Assembly: GCA_036346255.1 (NCBI GenBank)
Contig: CM070628.1
Span: forward strand, 16,569,840-16,633,839
Length of the DNA: 64,000 nt
From: Ampelocalamus luodianensis
Taxonomy: Eukaryota; Streptophyta; Magnoliopsida; Poales; Poaceae
Direction of reading: 5' to 3'
The translations under genes were made by a program, and so were the position numbers. Below the pieces are notes generated by a model. The model searched no databases. It had not been told where the DNA came from and was given only the letters and a program-made list of their open reading frames with translations. Of the stretch, positions 22,240 to 32,945 are shown piece after piece; position 1 is the first letter of the stretch, and every line of letters starts with the position of its first letter.

Positions 22240-25200
22240 CTATGCCTCAGCGCCTAGTTCCAACATCAAGGTGTGGTTCGCATCATCGCTTCCAGGGCCA
22301 CTAAACTGGATGGGGCCTGTGTTGTGAGAAAGATTAACAAGTTAATTTATTTCTACAGCTATTATAGTCATTGATAGCAATTTCCTAACTACGTACCAGG
22401 GCTGATATATCGGTTCTTGAGGGCCCATTCATCTCGCATTGATGCAAGCTTCTTAAAAGGCGGGCCTGAAAATTGACAATACAAGAATTTAGATTTTGGT
22501 AAAAGGGCATAAACCTCAAAATTGTTAGAAATGGAAATGAAAGTGCTTAATACCATCAAGTTCCACCATGGCCTTCTTGATCACTGGCTTGAACTTGCCT
22601 GATTGTAGAGAATGTCAAAAGTTAAAATCTGACACTAATTAGTCCAAAAAATGAATAAAATGGATTTATATAATCACATTTACTTGAATAGATGGTCAAA
22701 AGATTTTGTTGGGACATAGTTGGATAACCTTCAAGTCAAATGAAGGAAAACCACCTAGGAAATAGGGAACTGTAGAGCATTACCATGCCTCCTCTCAACA
22801 TCCATCAATGATGTCAATGCAGTTCCTCCAACAGTCCATTCTTCCACAGGAGCAGCAAGGTTGCCAACCTGAGTCAACAAAACAAAAAACAAGGCTATCG
22901 TCAAATCATGATAATACATTTCAATACAATAGCAACCAGATAATCATAATCATATATTGGCTCTATCTGGTTTGCAAACTTCTACCCAGTGATGAATATG
23001 GGGTGGAAACTGGAAAGAATATATGGCAATGTTTGCATAATTGAAAAGTGGTGGGTCTTTACAAAATTTACAAGGTAAACAATGTAAGTGTGCCTCCACA
23101 AAAGCATGTAAATCTGGCGTCAACCCAGGCATGAGGCATCTATCAAGTAATGTGATGAGAAAATATAGTGGGCATACCGACGCAATAAGTCCTGTCTTCC
23201 CGTATTGGAGAAGAGCCCCAGAACCGTAGCCTAACGCATAGCAATAGCTAGAATCGAAATTAGTAGGAAGGCCACATCTTCCTTCGTATCTGCAAAATTA
23301 CAAAGCAACAGCATGAGAGAGAGTGGGTTATTTTGGAAAATTCAATGTACATACTACATACTTACCCAAAGAAGTGAGATTGGCCTCTGAAATGTACAGG
23401 GTACTTCCCCTCAGCTTTTCTCTTCTCCAATTCAGTTTCAACCATGGTAATAAGCATTTTTTCAGTTTCAATTTTCGCAACCTGAAATGAACATTTTGGA
23501 TGCCAGTCACTTTTTGGTAGAAACAGAGTCAATTTCTGATGAATAAACGAAGTTAAGATGGTTCAAAAAAATTCCTTGTTTTTACCTGAACATTGCCATG
23601 TGGATCTCTTTCAAGCAAAAGTTGCTCCTGAATGGTTTTGGGCAAGAAGTCAAACAGTTGCCGAGATTCTGGTTGAAGCTTGCTTTTCCAAGCCCCTGCC
23701 TCATCAACAACATCATGTGCCAAAATTTCATTCAATTCTGCAATGAGTTTTTGAACCTGGAAAAGAAACAGAATGATATCAGTAATGCAGTCCATGAAAC
23801 ACAAAATAGCAGAATGCGTAAAGATAGTCAAACCTCTGGGATGAAATCAATCAGGCCCTCCGGTATAAGGATAACACCATAGTTGTAACCAAGTTCTGCA
23901 CGCTTGCAGATGATATCGGTAATGTAGTCTGTGACATTCTTAAGGGTTTGCTTCTTCGCAGCAACCTACATTAATGCATAAAAAATAAGGCAACAATATA
24001 TTGCAGGCATTTCAGCAAAATAGAATATGTAAACTATAGTTTCAGACACTTTTAAAAAAAACATAATGTGAGTTAATGTATAAAAATTAAGAAGTTTGGT
24101 AGGAAAAGTGGAAACTGAAATGCGCATGAAATAAAATATGGGTAGAGGTGTACGAATGATTTTATTCCTCTTGTGCACCATTATGTATCACCGATCTAAC
24201 TAGAAAAAGGTTGGAATGCCGGATGATGCTAATTCAATGTAGAAGGAACTTCATTGATAAGAATTACAAACCTCTTCTCCAATGAGTGCAACGTTAGGGT
24301 GTGTTTGCAAAGCACACTCTAATGTAATGTGAGAAGCAGCACGTCCCATAAGCCTCACAACTGCATGACAATAGCAAGTACTTATTAGGGAGTGCAAATA
24401 ATTTACAAAAATATGTTAAAATGGATCATCTATCGTGCGGTTCCATAGTTAACATCCATGGATTATATCTGTTTGCGGTATGCTGTACAACATTATGAAA
24501 ATGTTTGTTGGCATTATAAACATAGCTCAGAAAAAAAAAAAGGAGGATAAATTCACTAGAACGTTGAATATTTAATGACTTTTTTCTCATAATTTAATTA
24601 CTGAAGGATTAAAATGTTAAACATGGATAAGTTGCAGTTACAGGGTTAATGTATGTTGTAGAGCTTTACTGGGATGTTTGTTAACATCAAGATCAAGTTA
24701 AGTAATCTGCCAAGTATTCGATTAGTCTCTCCTAAAATTTAATAACTGGGTAACAGTCTGATTCAATAGCTATCTTCTGCAATAAACAGCACTCCCTCCG
24801 TTTCAAAATATAAGGCCTATAATTTTTGCAATCTTGTTTCACAATATATGGCATGCATGCAGATTTAATGACATTTTATCTCTTTTCCCCTCATTTACCG
24901 TCCCTCTCTTCAGCCTTTATGAGTAAATACACTCACTAACTATTATCTCTCTTATATCCCAATACATTAACACCATGAACACCAAGGTTATTTCCCTCTA
25001 TTATTCTCTTGGTTTCATGACCTTAATCTCTGTGCTTGACCAAAATACACCTTATAAAAAGAAATGGAGGGAGTACTAGTAGAATTTAGCAATTGGCAGT
25101 TAGCAGTCATGACCTCTTCAAATTTCACCTATTTTATTGCTATCGACTCTTTGCCAAGTGTAGGGAAACAAAATCATGGTTAAGCATGTCCAAACAACTG

Positions 25201-27381
25201 ATAGATAAACTTACAGTGGTAGTATTTTCCCGTTGACCGTGCATCAGTCATGACATTGCCGATCATTTCAGAGTATATCTGAAAAGGAAGCATCATTGTC
25301 ATAACATGATACTAAATCTTCATCTGTGTGAAATCAAATGTCATGAGTTCGCCTTAAACTGAAAGAATGCTTGTGCAGTTGAGCAAGTGTGCCCATGACC
25401 ATATAAGTGAAATCTTTGAAATCTAGACTAGGATCTGCAGAAAAATCGGGGACTGATGCATAAGGATCAAGAACCTGATACCTTGCAAGCAGTGTCAAAT
25501 CCAAAGCTCGTTGGAACCTCCTTGCATTTTAGATCTCCATCAATAGTCTTTGGACAACCCATAACACGAGTCTTCAGGTTCTTTCCCCTACAATGCAAAG
25601 TTCATGACTTAGAAAGTATCATCTTTATTTGCATGTCAAGAAGCAGATAACCAGCAATACGGTCAAGAAAACAATCGACAATAATCTCTAATGTGCATTT
25701 ACAAGTCAGGCAATGATATTGTGACCTAATATTTCAAGAAAAATAGATATTAATATATTATAATCTAAAAATAACAAGCTACAGCATTGTAGCACAAAAA
25801 ATCAAAACACTTCACACTTCGCAGTACAAAGCTTGAGGTATTAACAGCAACCAACCTGAAGTACTCAGCAAGGAGGCATGCGTTGGTGTTTGAATCATCA
25901 CCACCAATGACAACAAGTCCATCCAAATCAAGTTTGTTGACTGTGTCTTCAGCTTGCTTGAACTGCACAAACACCAAATAGAGTTAAAATAAAGATGACG
26001 GCGGTGAGGTAGTGATTGGTCAACACAGTAGCAAAGTTCTCCACAAAGGGAACAGAAGGACACAGTAAGCATTTGCATATAAACACGCCCGAAGACATAC
26101 CTGCTCTGGTGTTTCAATCTTGTCCCTTCCACTGCAGATCATATCAAATCCACCCTATTAAAAAGGAAAAAAAATTTAAAATGCATCACCAAAGTAATAG
26201 CGAATACGCCGTGATGGGACCTAATCATCAACAGTACTTGGCACCTAACAACGTCATACTTCAGAAAAGAAACAAAATGGAAACCTCTATAAGATTTGCA
26301 CCAAACAATATCTTATGATCTTGTTCACACCTGAATTTTACCTAACGCTACCAACCAAACCAACATGGTTTACACAAAACAAAAGTGAACACACTTGAAA
26401 TTTCACTAAGCGTGCTTAGTAAAGGTTATGTTGCCATACCTGGTTTCTGTAGGGGTACACGTAATCGGCAGTAAGCTCAAAGTACTTGCATTTCATGATT
26501 CCAGCTGGGCCTCCCTTGAATCCATACAACGTGCTGCCTTTTGCACGCTCCTGCAGGTAATCTGGTCCAACACAACCCAGGTGAAGTCAACCACAAGTAA
26601 GCTTCAGGAAACCCCTCAAAATACAATACAAACTTCCTCATAGTATATTCAATTTAATGCAATTTTATCAAAAGTAACACTCACAACTCACAAAACAAGT
26701 AAATTTTGTAATTTTGGCCCTCATCAGATGACCATAATCTATCAAGATCTACAACTGTGCAAGTTCAATGTCGAAGCTCGCTTAGAGATACCAACTTTAA
26801 CTAACAACGATGATCATAGTCCTCCTCAGATCTCACACCAGACTGGCACTAACCCTTCTCTTATTGAAACCACCAACTTTAAATTCGTCTCTGCTAGTAC
26901 TAAATCTGGGCTTTTGCAGCTTTAATCAAGCGAACAGCTCAAGAACAGTAGCACTCACCAAAGATGCCACAGATCACATTGTGCCCGCCTGGCGCCTGGC
27001 CGCCGGAGAGCACGACCCCCACCTTGAGCGGCCTCGTCACCGCAGGCTCGGCCGACGGCACCAGAGCCGCCGACGGCTGCCCGAACAGGTTGGGGAACAA
27101 CTTCGCGATCTCATCTGCAACAGATCGAAACCCCACAAATCTAAGCTCAAATCCATCCAACCCTTAAGCGCAGCGCGAAATCTAGAGAAGCGGCCGGCGG
27201 GGCATTACTCACCAGGGCTGCCCGCGGCGGAGCTGGCGGGCCCGTCGGCGAGCGCGAAGTGGGAGCGGAGGACGGAGGGGAGGGGCAGCGCGTGCCTGAG
27301 GCGGCTCGTCTGCACCTCGCTGTACACGGACGCCAGCCGCCCGGGCGCCGGCGCGTTCGATGCCGCCGCCGCTGCCGCCAT
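22240..27381 (-). CDS. PFP-BETA: Pyrophosphate--fructose 6-phosphate 1-phosphotransferase, beta (catalytic) subunit
   Basis: Cytosolic enzyme interconverting fructose 6-phosphate plus PPi with fructose 1,6-bisphosphate plus Pi. It acts as the catalytic partner of a regulatory alpha subunit. Sixteen GT-AG exons join to 1677 nt (558 codons plus stop): 27381-27213, 27114-26959, 26561-26440, 26154-26101, 25965-25856, 25587-25482, 25278-25215, 24360-24272, 23965-23834, 23756-23586, 23481-23366, 23289-23178, 22868-22784, 22598-22554, 22465-22397, 22316-22240. Visible motifs are VVLSGGQAPGGHN (residues 90-102), GGDDSN (187-192, the PPi-type form), PKTIDGD (216-222, catalytic), MGR (265-267) and FGYEGR (429-434). 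The start ATG precedes an alanine-rich N-terminus. Length matches the plant family. A Stowaway MITE sits in intron 7. From memory the rice orthologue is on chromosome 6 (OsPFP1); this assignment was not checked. Confidence 0.97.
24792..25073. mobile_element. Stowaway-type MITE in PFP-beta intron 7
   Basis: The left end CTCCCTCCGTTTC and right end GAAATGGAGGGAG are the classic Stowaway inverted repeats. The element is 282 bp, and the right side is followed by TA. The left flank is CA, so one copy of the TA duplication has mutated. It lies wholly in the intron between the exons ending at 25215 and starting at 24360. Confidence 0.9.
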
Positions 27382-29506
27382 GTGCCGGTGCGAGATTTGG
27401 TGCGGGACTGGGGATGGGGGGAGTTGGGGTGGGTGGGCGTGTCGAGCTCGCCGTGGGGTTTTATGATGTGCGCCGTGCGCGATCGATCGGGTGGGCTGCT
27501 CGTTTTTGCGGCCGCGCCCGGGTTTGCGCTGGCTGTTCGTTTCGGTATTTTCGGTATGGATCGGTAAATATGATATATTAAAAAATGGTTTGGGACGGAT
27601 AAATACTAATTTATTTTGGTACGGTACTGATAAATATTATATTTATCAAAGTTAACAAAGATTACAAACGATACGATGAGTCAGAGATACTTGCGATCAC
27701 AAAATTTAACACTTGACATAGTCGGGTCTAAGTAAAAAAGTAAGGCTATGCACAATGTGAGTGGTGTCAGATTCGTCACCTCGCTGCCACGTCACACATG
27801 TTCTAATTTGTTTCTCTTGCATTGTTGAGCACTTCCTCCCTTCAAAATGAGACTCACAACTAAATAAAAAATCACGTCTTTTTCTCACACCATACTCCCT
27901 CTCCATTTCACTTACAAAGTTACAAGTGGGGCCATATTCTTTTCCTATGAGCTAGTACCGGAGGAAGAATGCGCACCTGCCTTTGCAATGGTTAGCACCC
28001 GTGTTTGGAGGCAGTTTTGAAAGCCAGCACCGATCATTTTGGCAGACTGCATATGACTTAAGTATTACTAGCTACTGCACTAGCAGTCATCATGCAGCAC
28101 GGCAGTTCGTCAGTGAACTATTGAATTGAAGGCTTAGGACTTACAGAACAGAGCACAGATGCAACACTGATAATCAGCATTAAACTATTTAATTTGGCTT
28201 GAAGCAAACCTAGTCGTAGATGCAAGCAAACCAGCGCACAACACTGGTACACAATCAACACAACAAGATTCAATAATTCAAAAGGATTACTAATAGTACA
28301 CAGTCCAATTTCCAGACAACAAAAAAGCTCCAATAGACAACACATCTTCATTCTGCAAGCATCAAGATCAATCCTGTAGATTCCATTGTTGTCTACAGAT
28401 ATCCTCAAAGGCCAAATGAGCCCTACAGTTCTCCTCAAACTGAGCAAATGCATCAATAAACAAGTTAATCTACCATTACTTCCTGATGGGCAAGTGCTAG
28501 ATGTTACCTACCGTCGCTACCAAGAAGGATTGGGATTGGGGGCAGTCGGGTCCTCGGGGCGCAGGACAGAGGCCGCTCGGAGCCAGTCAGACGACGCAGG
28601 CCGCAGTGGCGCAGGCGGGGAGGTGAACTCGGGTGGTGCAGGGGACGGTGGAGGCTGGAGGAGACGGCACAGGCAGCGGCGCGCACTGGAGTACTCGCCC
28701 CTCGGTGCTCTGCTTGCTCAATCGCTCGGTGTGTCTAACACAAGAGACCAGAGAGAGAGAGCGTGGGGTCAGGGGAGGCTAGCAGGGTGTAGTCAGAGTG
28801 AATACAGACAGCATTATGTATTCTTTTTTTTAGTTGGAGTCGGATACCTATTTGTCTATCTCGTATTTACTTTGTGAGCCTTCGGTTAGTCAGTTGGACG
28901 AAAATTATCCACTTGTTTTGCATCTCTGTACAGAACATTGGACAGTAGGAGTGTAATCAGAGCGAACACGGAGAGATTAATTGATGAGATGTCGAAGGAA
29001 AAATACTTCCTCATATTACCTGACATACAGACACATACGGACAAACATTGCTTATCATGTATCATATTTTGTATTTTTTTCCTCGGAGTTGGACATGGAT
29101 AGTATCGGATACTCATTTCTTTATCCCGTATTCGTCCCGTGAGCTTTCGGTCGGTCAGGAATTATCCGTTCTGTTTGTACCCCTAGAGGCTAGGGTCTAG
29201 TACGGGATGGGCTAGGCTGACCGGTAGATGGGCTATGTTACAGTCAGAGGGCATGTTAACTTTGACTTTTTTGGTTATTTCGGTTTTCATTCGGTTTTTA
29301 CCGATAAAACCGAATCTAAAAAACCACATGTATAGCTACTGTACCGAATATCGATCAAATCAAGTTGACCGGCATAGTTCGGTTTTTTTGGTTCTGTTTG
29401 CTCAGCTTGGTGTAAAAGAGAACAACCCTAGTTTGTGGCATGTTCCCAATTTGGTTAGCGGTGGCAGACGTGGAAACTTGACGAGTGTCCTGGACTCCTG
29501 AAGCTA
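27382..29506. other. PFP-beta upstream region and intergenic repeats
   Basis: The GC-rich stretch up to about 27540 is the 5' flank of the PFP gene; no TATA box can be assigned with confidence. From 28840 to 29165 two related blocks occur: CGGATACCTATTTG...GAGCCTTCGGT near 28840-28890 and CGGATACTCATTTC...GAGCTTTCGGT near 29107-29150. They look like pieces of one diverged transposon. The short GC-rich open frames at 28386-28877 and 28504-28686 overlap on opposite strands and show no domain. No gene is supported. Confidence 0.4.
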
Positions 29507-30700
29507 GGGGCTTGCAGTGTTCTAAATAACGGTCGTTAAGGCCTTATAAACGGTCGTTAAAACGGTAAAGGTCCCCTGCCCGTTACGTTTATGGACATCT
29601 CAAGGTTTATCTATTTTATCGGACTATTTATTCGGTTTAACTGCTGTTAACTTTTAATAGGCCCGTTTATTGGATAAAGTTGCAAGATTACCATATGACG
29701 TGGAACACTATAACATGCATGAGATAATGCTAGCTTTGCTTTTCATTGCCACTTGAGCTATTCATTCATTCAATTACGATTCTTTAAGTACATTCACATC
29801 ATGCCATCTTTTTTCTTCATGTCACTGTTGTGGACAATTGTTGATTGCTTGTTAGTTCCATTCTATATTTATGAAAGAAGATGAAATAGATACTTATTTT
29901 GTTAATACAAACACATGTATATATTATTCTGAATTTTAAATAGTAAAACCATTTTACAATGTTGTTTACAAGATCGCTTGCCGTATGAACACTAAAAGGT
30001 GTGGTGACAGTTCGTTAACCGTTTATCGTTATTTAGAACATTGGGGGCTTGCATGGACAATCTGCCTGAAAAAAAAGTGTTGCCTAAAGGTAGATCTGTT
30101 CAAGGGCAGCCTGACACAGTGGCTAGGCTCGATTTTTTTGGGCTCGGTCCACGCCAGGTCCGAAGTTGGGCAGTTGGGACTCAATTTTCAGCCCGTAAGC
30201 TCGGACCAAAGCCAAAAAAAGGATGAAAACGGTAATAACATAATAAATTATTCAAATTTTATTCCAAAATAAATTAAATAATATTTTTATTTCATAATAA
30301 TAATTTAAAACTATTTTTATTCACGAAATGGTTTTTATCGGGCTTCGGGCTCGAGCCAGTAGATTGGGCTTGAAAAGCCCGGCCGACATTTGAATAGGTC
30401 TAGCGGGAGGTAGCCTGAAGATTTGATGATGTTTGTCTGGCCAAGCAAACTTGAAGATGAGTTGTTTGGTTAGAAATATGTACTTGAGACTAGTGGATGG
30501 AAGGTAGGACATTAGATCAAACAAAAGGACACTGGATCGCTGGCCTGGGAGCCCGACGTACAAAAATGAGTGCCTGGGCCTGGCGATGTTTCTTGTACCT
30601 GGGATTAGAGCAGGGAGCGAACCAAAAAGCCACATGCTACTCCCAGGGTACCTCACGGTCAGGCGAATCGCTCCTAGGGCTCGAACCAAAGAGCCCTAGG
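29507..30700. mobile_element. Diverged relative of the 19119 MITE, interrupted by a hAT element
   Basis: The left text GGGGCTTG, resumed at 30044 (GGGGCTTGCATGG...CTGCCTGAAAAAAAA), and the block at 30407-30700 parallel the element at 19119-19459 in order. TTGCCTAAAGGTAGATCTG, then GAAGATGAGTTGTTTGGTTAGAA, then a GC-rich part ending AACCAAAGAGCCC. A hAT element splits it near its left end. A second foreign block occupies roughly 30110-30400. Boundaries are approximate. Confidence 0.5.
29515..30043. mobile_element. hAT-type non-autonomous element with 8-bp target duplication
   Basis: The left end CAGTGTTCTAAATAACGG and right end CGTTATTTAGAACATTG are inverted repeats beginning CA, as hAT elements do. 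The 8-bp duplication GGGGCTTG is intact at 29507-29514 and 30044-30051. The 529-bp interior is AT-rich without coding capacity. Confidence 0.9.
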
Positions 30701-31449
30701 TCTGTGTATCGCTTCCTCAACCCCAGCCCACATGAGTGTGACATTTTAGATATTAATATGGTCTCTAAAACGTAATTTTGATCACTAATTTTTATTGCAA
30801 TATATTTATAAAACCTAATAAAATTACAATAGTATGAATATAACTTTTAAGAAAAATCTACATGTGTTATGTCAAAGTGTCCAGTCGAAATATTCATTAA
30901 GATATTAAATCCAAAGTATATACAATTTGGCTACATATATTCCAAAACGTCACTCTTTTTGTGACCGGAGGAAGTGGCTACTTGAACATCTTGGCTGAAC
31001 TCCTAACTTCTTTTAAAATTAGCTTGATGGCTTAAACCAACTCGTAGTTACAAATAGATGATCTAAGTGTTAGAGTCGAGCGAAACTAGACAAGGCAGGA
31101 TTAATAGATAAAAAATTGATAGTAAATGCAATGTTGAAAATTGTTGAATTCTCTCAATAGTGTGCGCTTGTTTCCATGAAAAAAAGTCATTCATGCACAA
31201 ATATCTTGTATTTACTAAGATGGTTTTTTTTTCAGCTGACGTATTTATTGTATCAGCTTCGATTTTCTTAGGTCACTTAGAATTGTCGACACGACGACAC
31301 CAATGTTCACTAATCACTTAGTAATACCCAGTGCAGTAATATCAACCACGCATAAAACCTGATTTGAAAACATGCACAAAATCTACTTTTAGGGATTTTT
31401 TTATATGAAATAATCCTTTTCTAAAAAATATTTCATTAATATACTATTG
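30701..31449. other. AT-rich intergenic sequence
   Basis: No gene, terminal repeat pair or tandem repeat was recognised in this stretch. The short open frames show no domain. Confidence 0.4.
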
Positions 31450-32000
31450 TCAACTTTATTTCTAATTTTAACCTTTTTGACCACATCACCACGCGTGACA
31501 AAACAACACTACCACAACAGTCACCATGGCATGGACATATCCTGCCACTCCAGCACTAGTGGACAGTCCGTGTTGTTTAGTCACGCCAACACTAGTGATG
31601 TGGCAAGAAGTGTCATTTACCTAGTCTTATTCTAGCACTTTTTTTAATTATTTAATCTTTTTTTTAATTTTATTTGAAAGTTAACCCCTCGTAAACTTTA
31701 TTTCCAATTATGACCTCTTTGGTCACGCCACCATCCGTGACGTGACAAAACAATACTGTCACGCCACAGGATAAGTATCTAAAATCGCACTTTTTGTCAC
31801 GCCACTGGTGGTAGCGTGACCAAACAACACTGTCACGCCACCACCAGTAGCGTGACAAGACTTTGACCAGAAATGGACTGACGTGACTGTGTTGTTTTGT
31901 TACGCCACGGGTGGTGGCGTGACCAAAGGGGTTAGAATTGTAAATAAAGTTCGCGATGGGTTAACTTTAAAATAAAATTAAAAAAAAGGATTAAATAATA
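31450..32000. repeat. Foldback repeat built on a GTCACGCCAC motif
   Basis: Arms at about 31644-31733 and 31910-32000 are imperfect reverse complements. Both contain an AATTTTATTT run, GTTAACCC, ACTTTATTT and then GGTCACGCCACC. Between and to the left of the arms the GTCACGCCAC / GTGGCGTGAC motif recurs at least eight times in both orientations. A further partial left arm lies at about 31450-31510. The region has no protein coding potential and would fold strongly. Confidence 0.75.
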
Positions 32001-32052
32001 AAAAAATTCTTATTATATGACGTGAAAGTGTTGTCTTGCTACACCAGGGGGC

Positions 32053-32945
32053 GTAGTCAAAACGGTCAGGTTTGGAAATAAAGTTAGCGGGGTTAGTAAT
32101 AAAAAAATTAAGAATAGGTTAATTAATTAAAAAAGTTCACTTTTTGCGAGATGGATGCATATGTGAACCGTACAACAAACTAGCAGGGACAAAGCAGTAA
32201 ATACGTGACATGCAATGGTTTATACACTAAATGTACAATGTGGGTGCAATTATGAAGTCTTTCATGGGTGTACATGCATACATGAAAGCCCATGGTGTTT
32301 GTCTTGGCCTCTCTTGCAACCTCGGCTGGCCGTGGTATTTTGGCTCGGTGTCGCTGCCAGGTGCGGATCCAATATTCAAGGGCCGGGGTCAAATGATTTT
32401 AATACCGTCTAGTTTAATCCAAGAAGAAACTGATGCTTATGATGCTATTATAAAGTATTATTACTAATTTATGTCTATAATGACCCCAATGTATATATGG
32501 TGACCCCAATGGCTTATAAGCATAGGGACGTGGCCAAAAAGTCAGGTTCGAAAATAAAGTCGGCGGAATTAGTAATAAAAAGTTAAGAATAGGTCAATTA
32601 ATAAAAAAGTTCACTTTTGGGAGATGGATGCATATGTGAATCGTGCAACAAACTAGCAGTGACAAAGCAGTAGAATGTACAATGTGAGTGCAATTATGAA
32701 GTCTTTCACGGGTGTACATGCATAGATGATAGCCCATGGTGTTGTCTTGGCCCGTCTCTTGCAACCTCGGGCCGTGGTATTTCGGCTCGGTGGGCGGATC
32801 CAGCATTCAAGGGCTGGGGTTAAGTGATTTCAATGCCATCTAGCTTAATTCATGTAGAAATTAATGTTTACGATGATATTACAAAGTATTATTACTAATT
32901 CATGTCTATAATGACCTTAATGTACATACGGTGACCTTAATGGCT
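32053..32945. repeat. Direct tandem duplication, unit about 475 bp
   Basis: Unit 1 (about 32053-32520) and unit 2 (about 32530-32945) share ordered text: GAGATGGATGCATATGTGAA, CAACAAACTAGCAG, ATTATGAAGTCTTTCA, GGGTGTACATGCATA, TTCAAGGGC.GGGGT and AAAGTATTATTACTAATT. Identity is high but with many substitutions and short deletions in unit 2. It directly follows the foldback region, and both units start with flank text of that foldback. No gene is supported within it. Confidence 0.8.

Noticed and set aside
26810..27567. Plus-strand frames of up to 218 codons over the start of PFP-beta
   Set aside because: Shadows of the minus-strand exons 1 and 2, which carry clear family motifs and splice sites.
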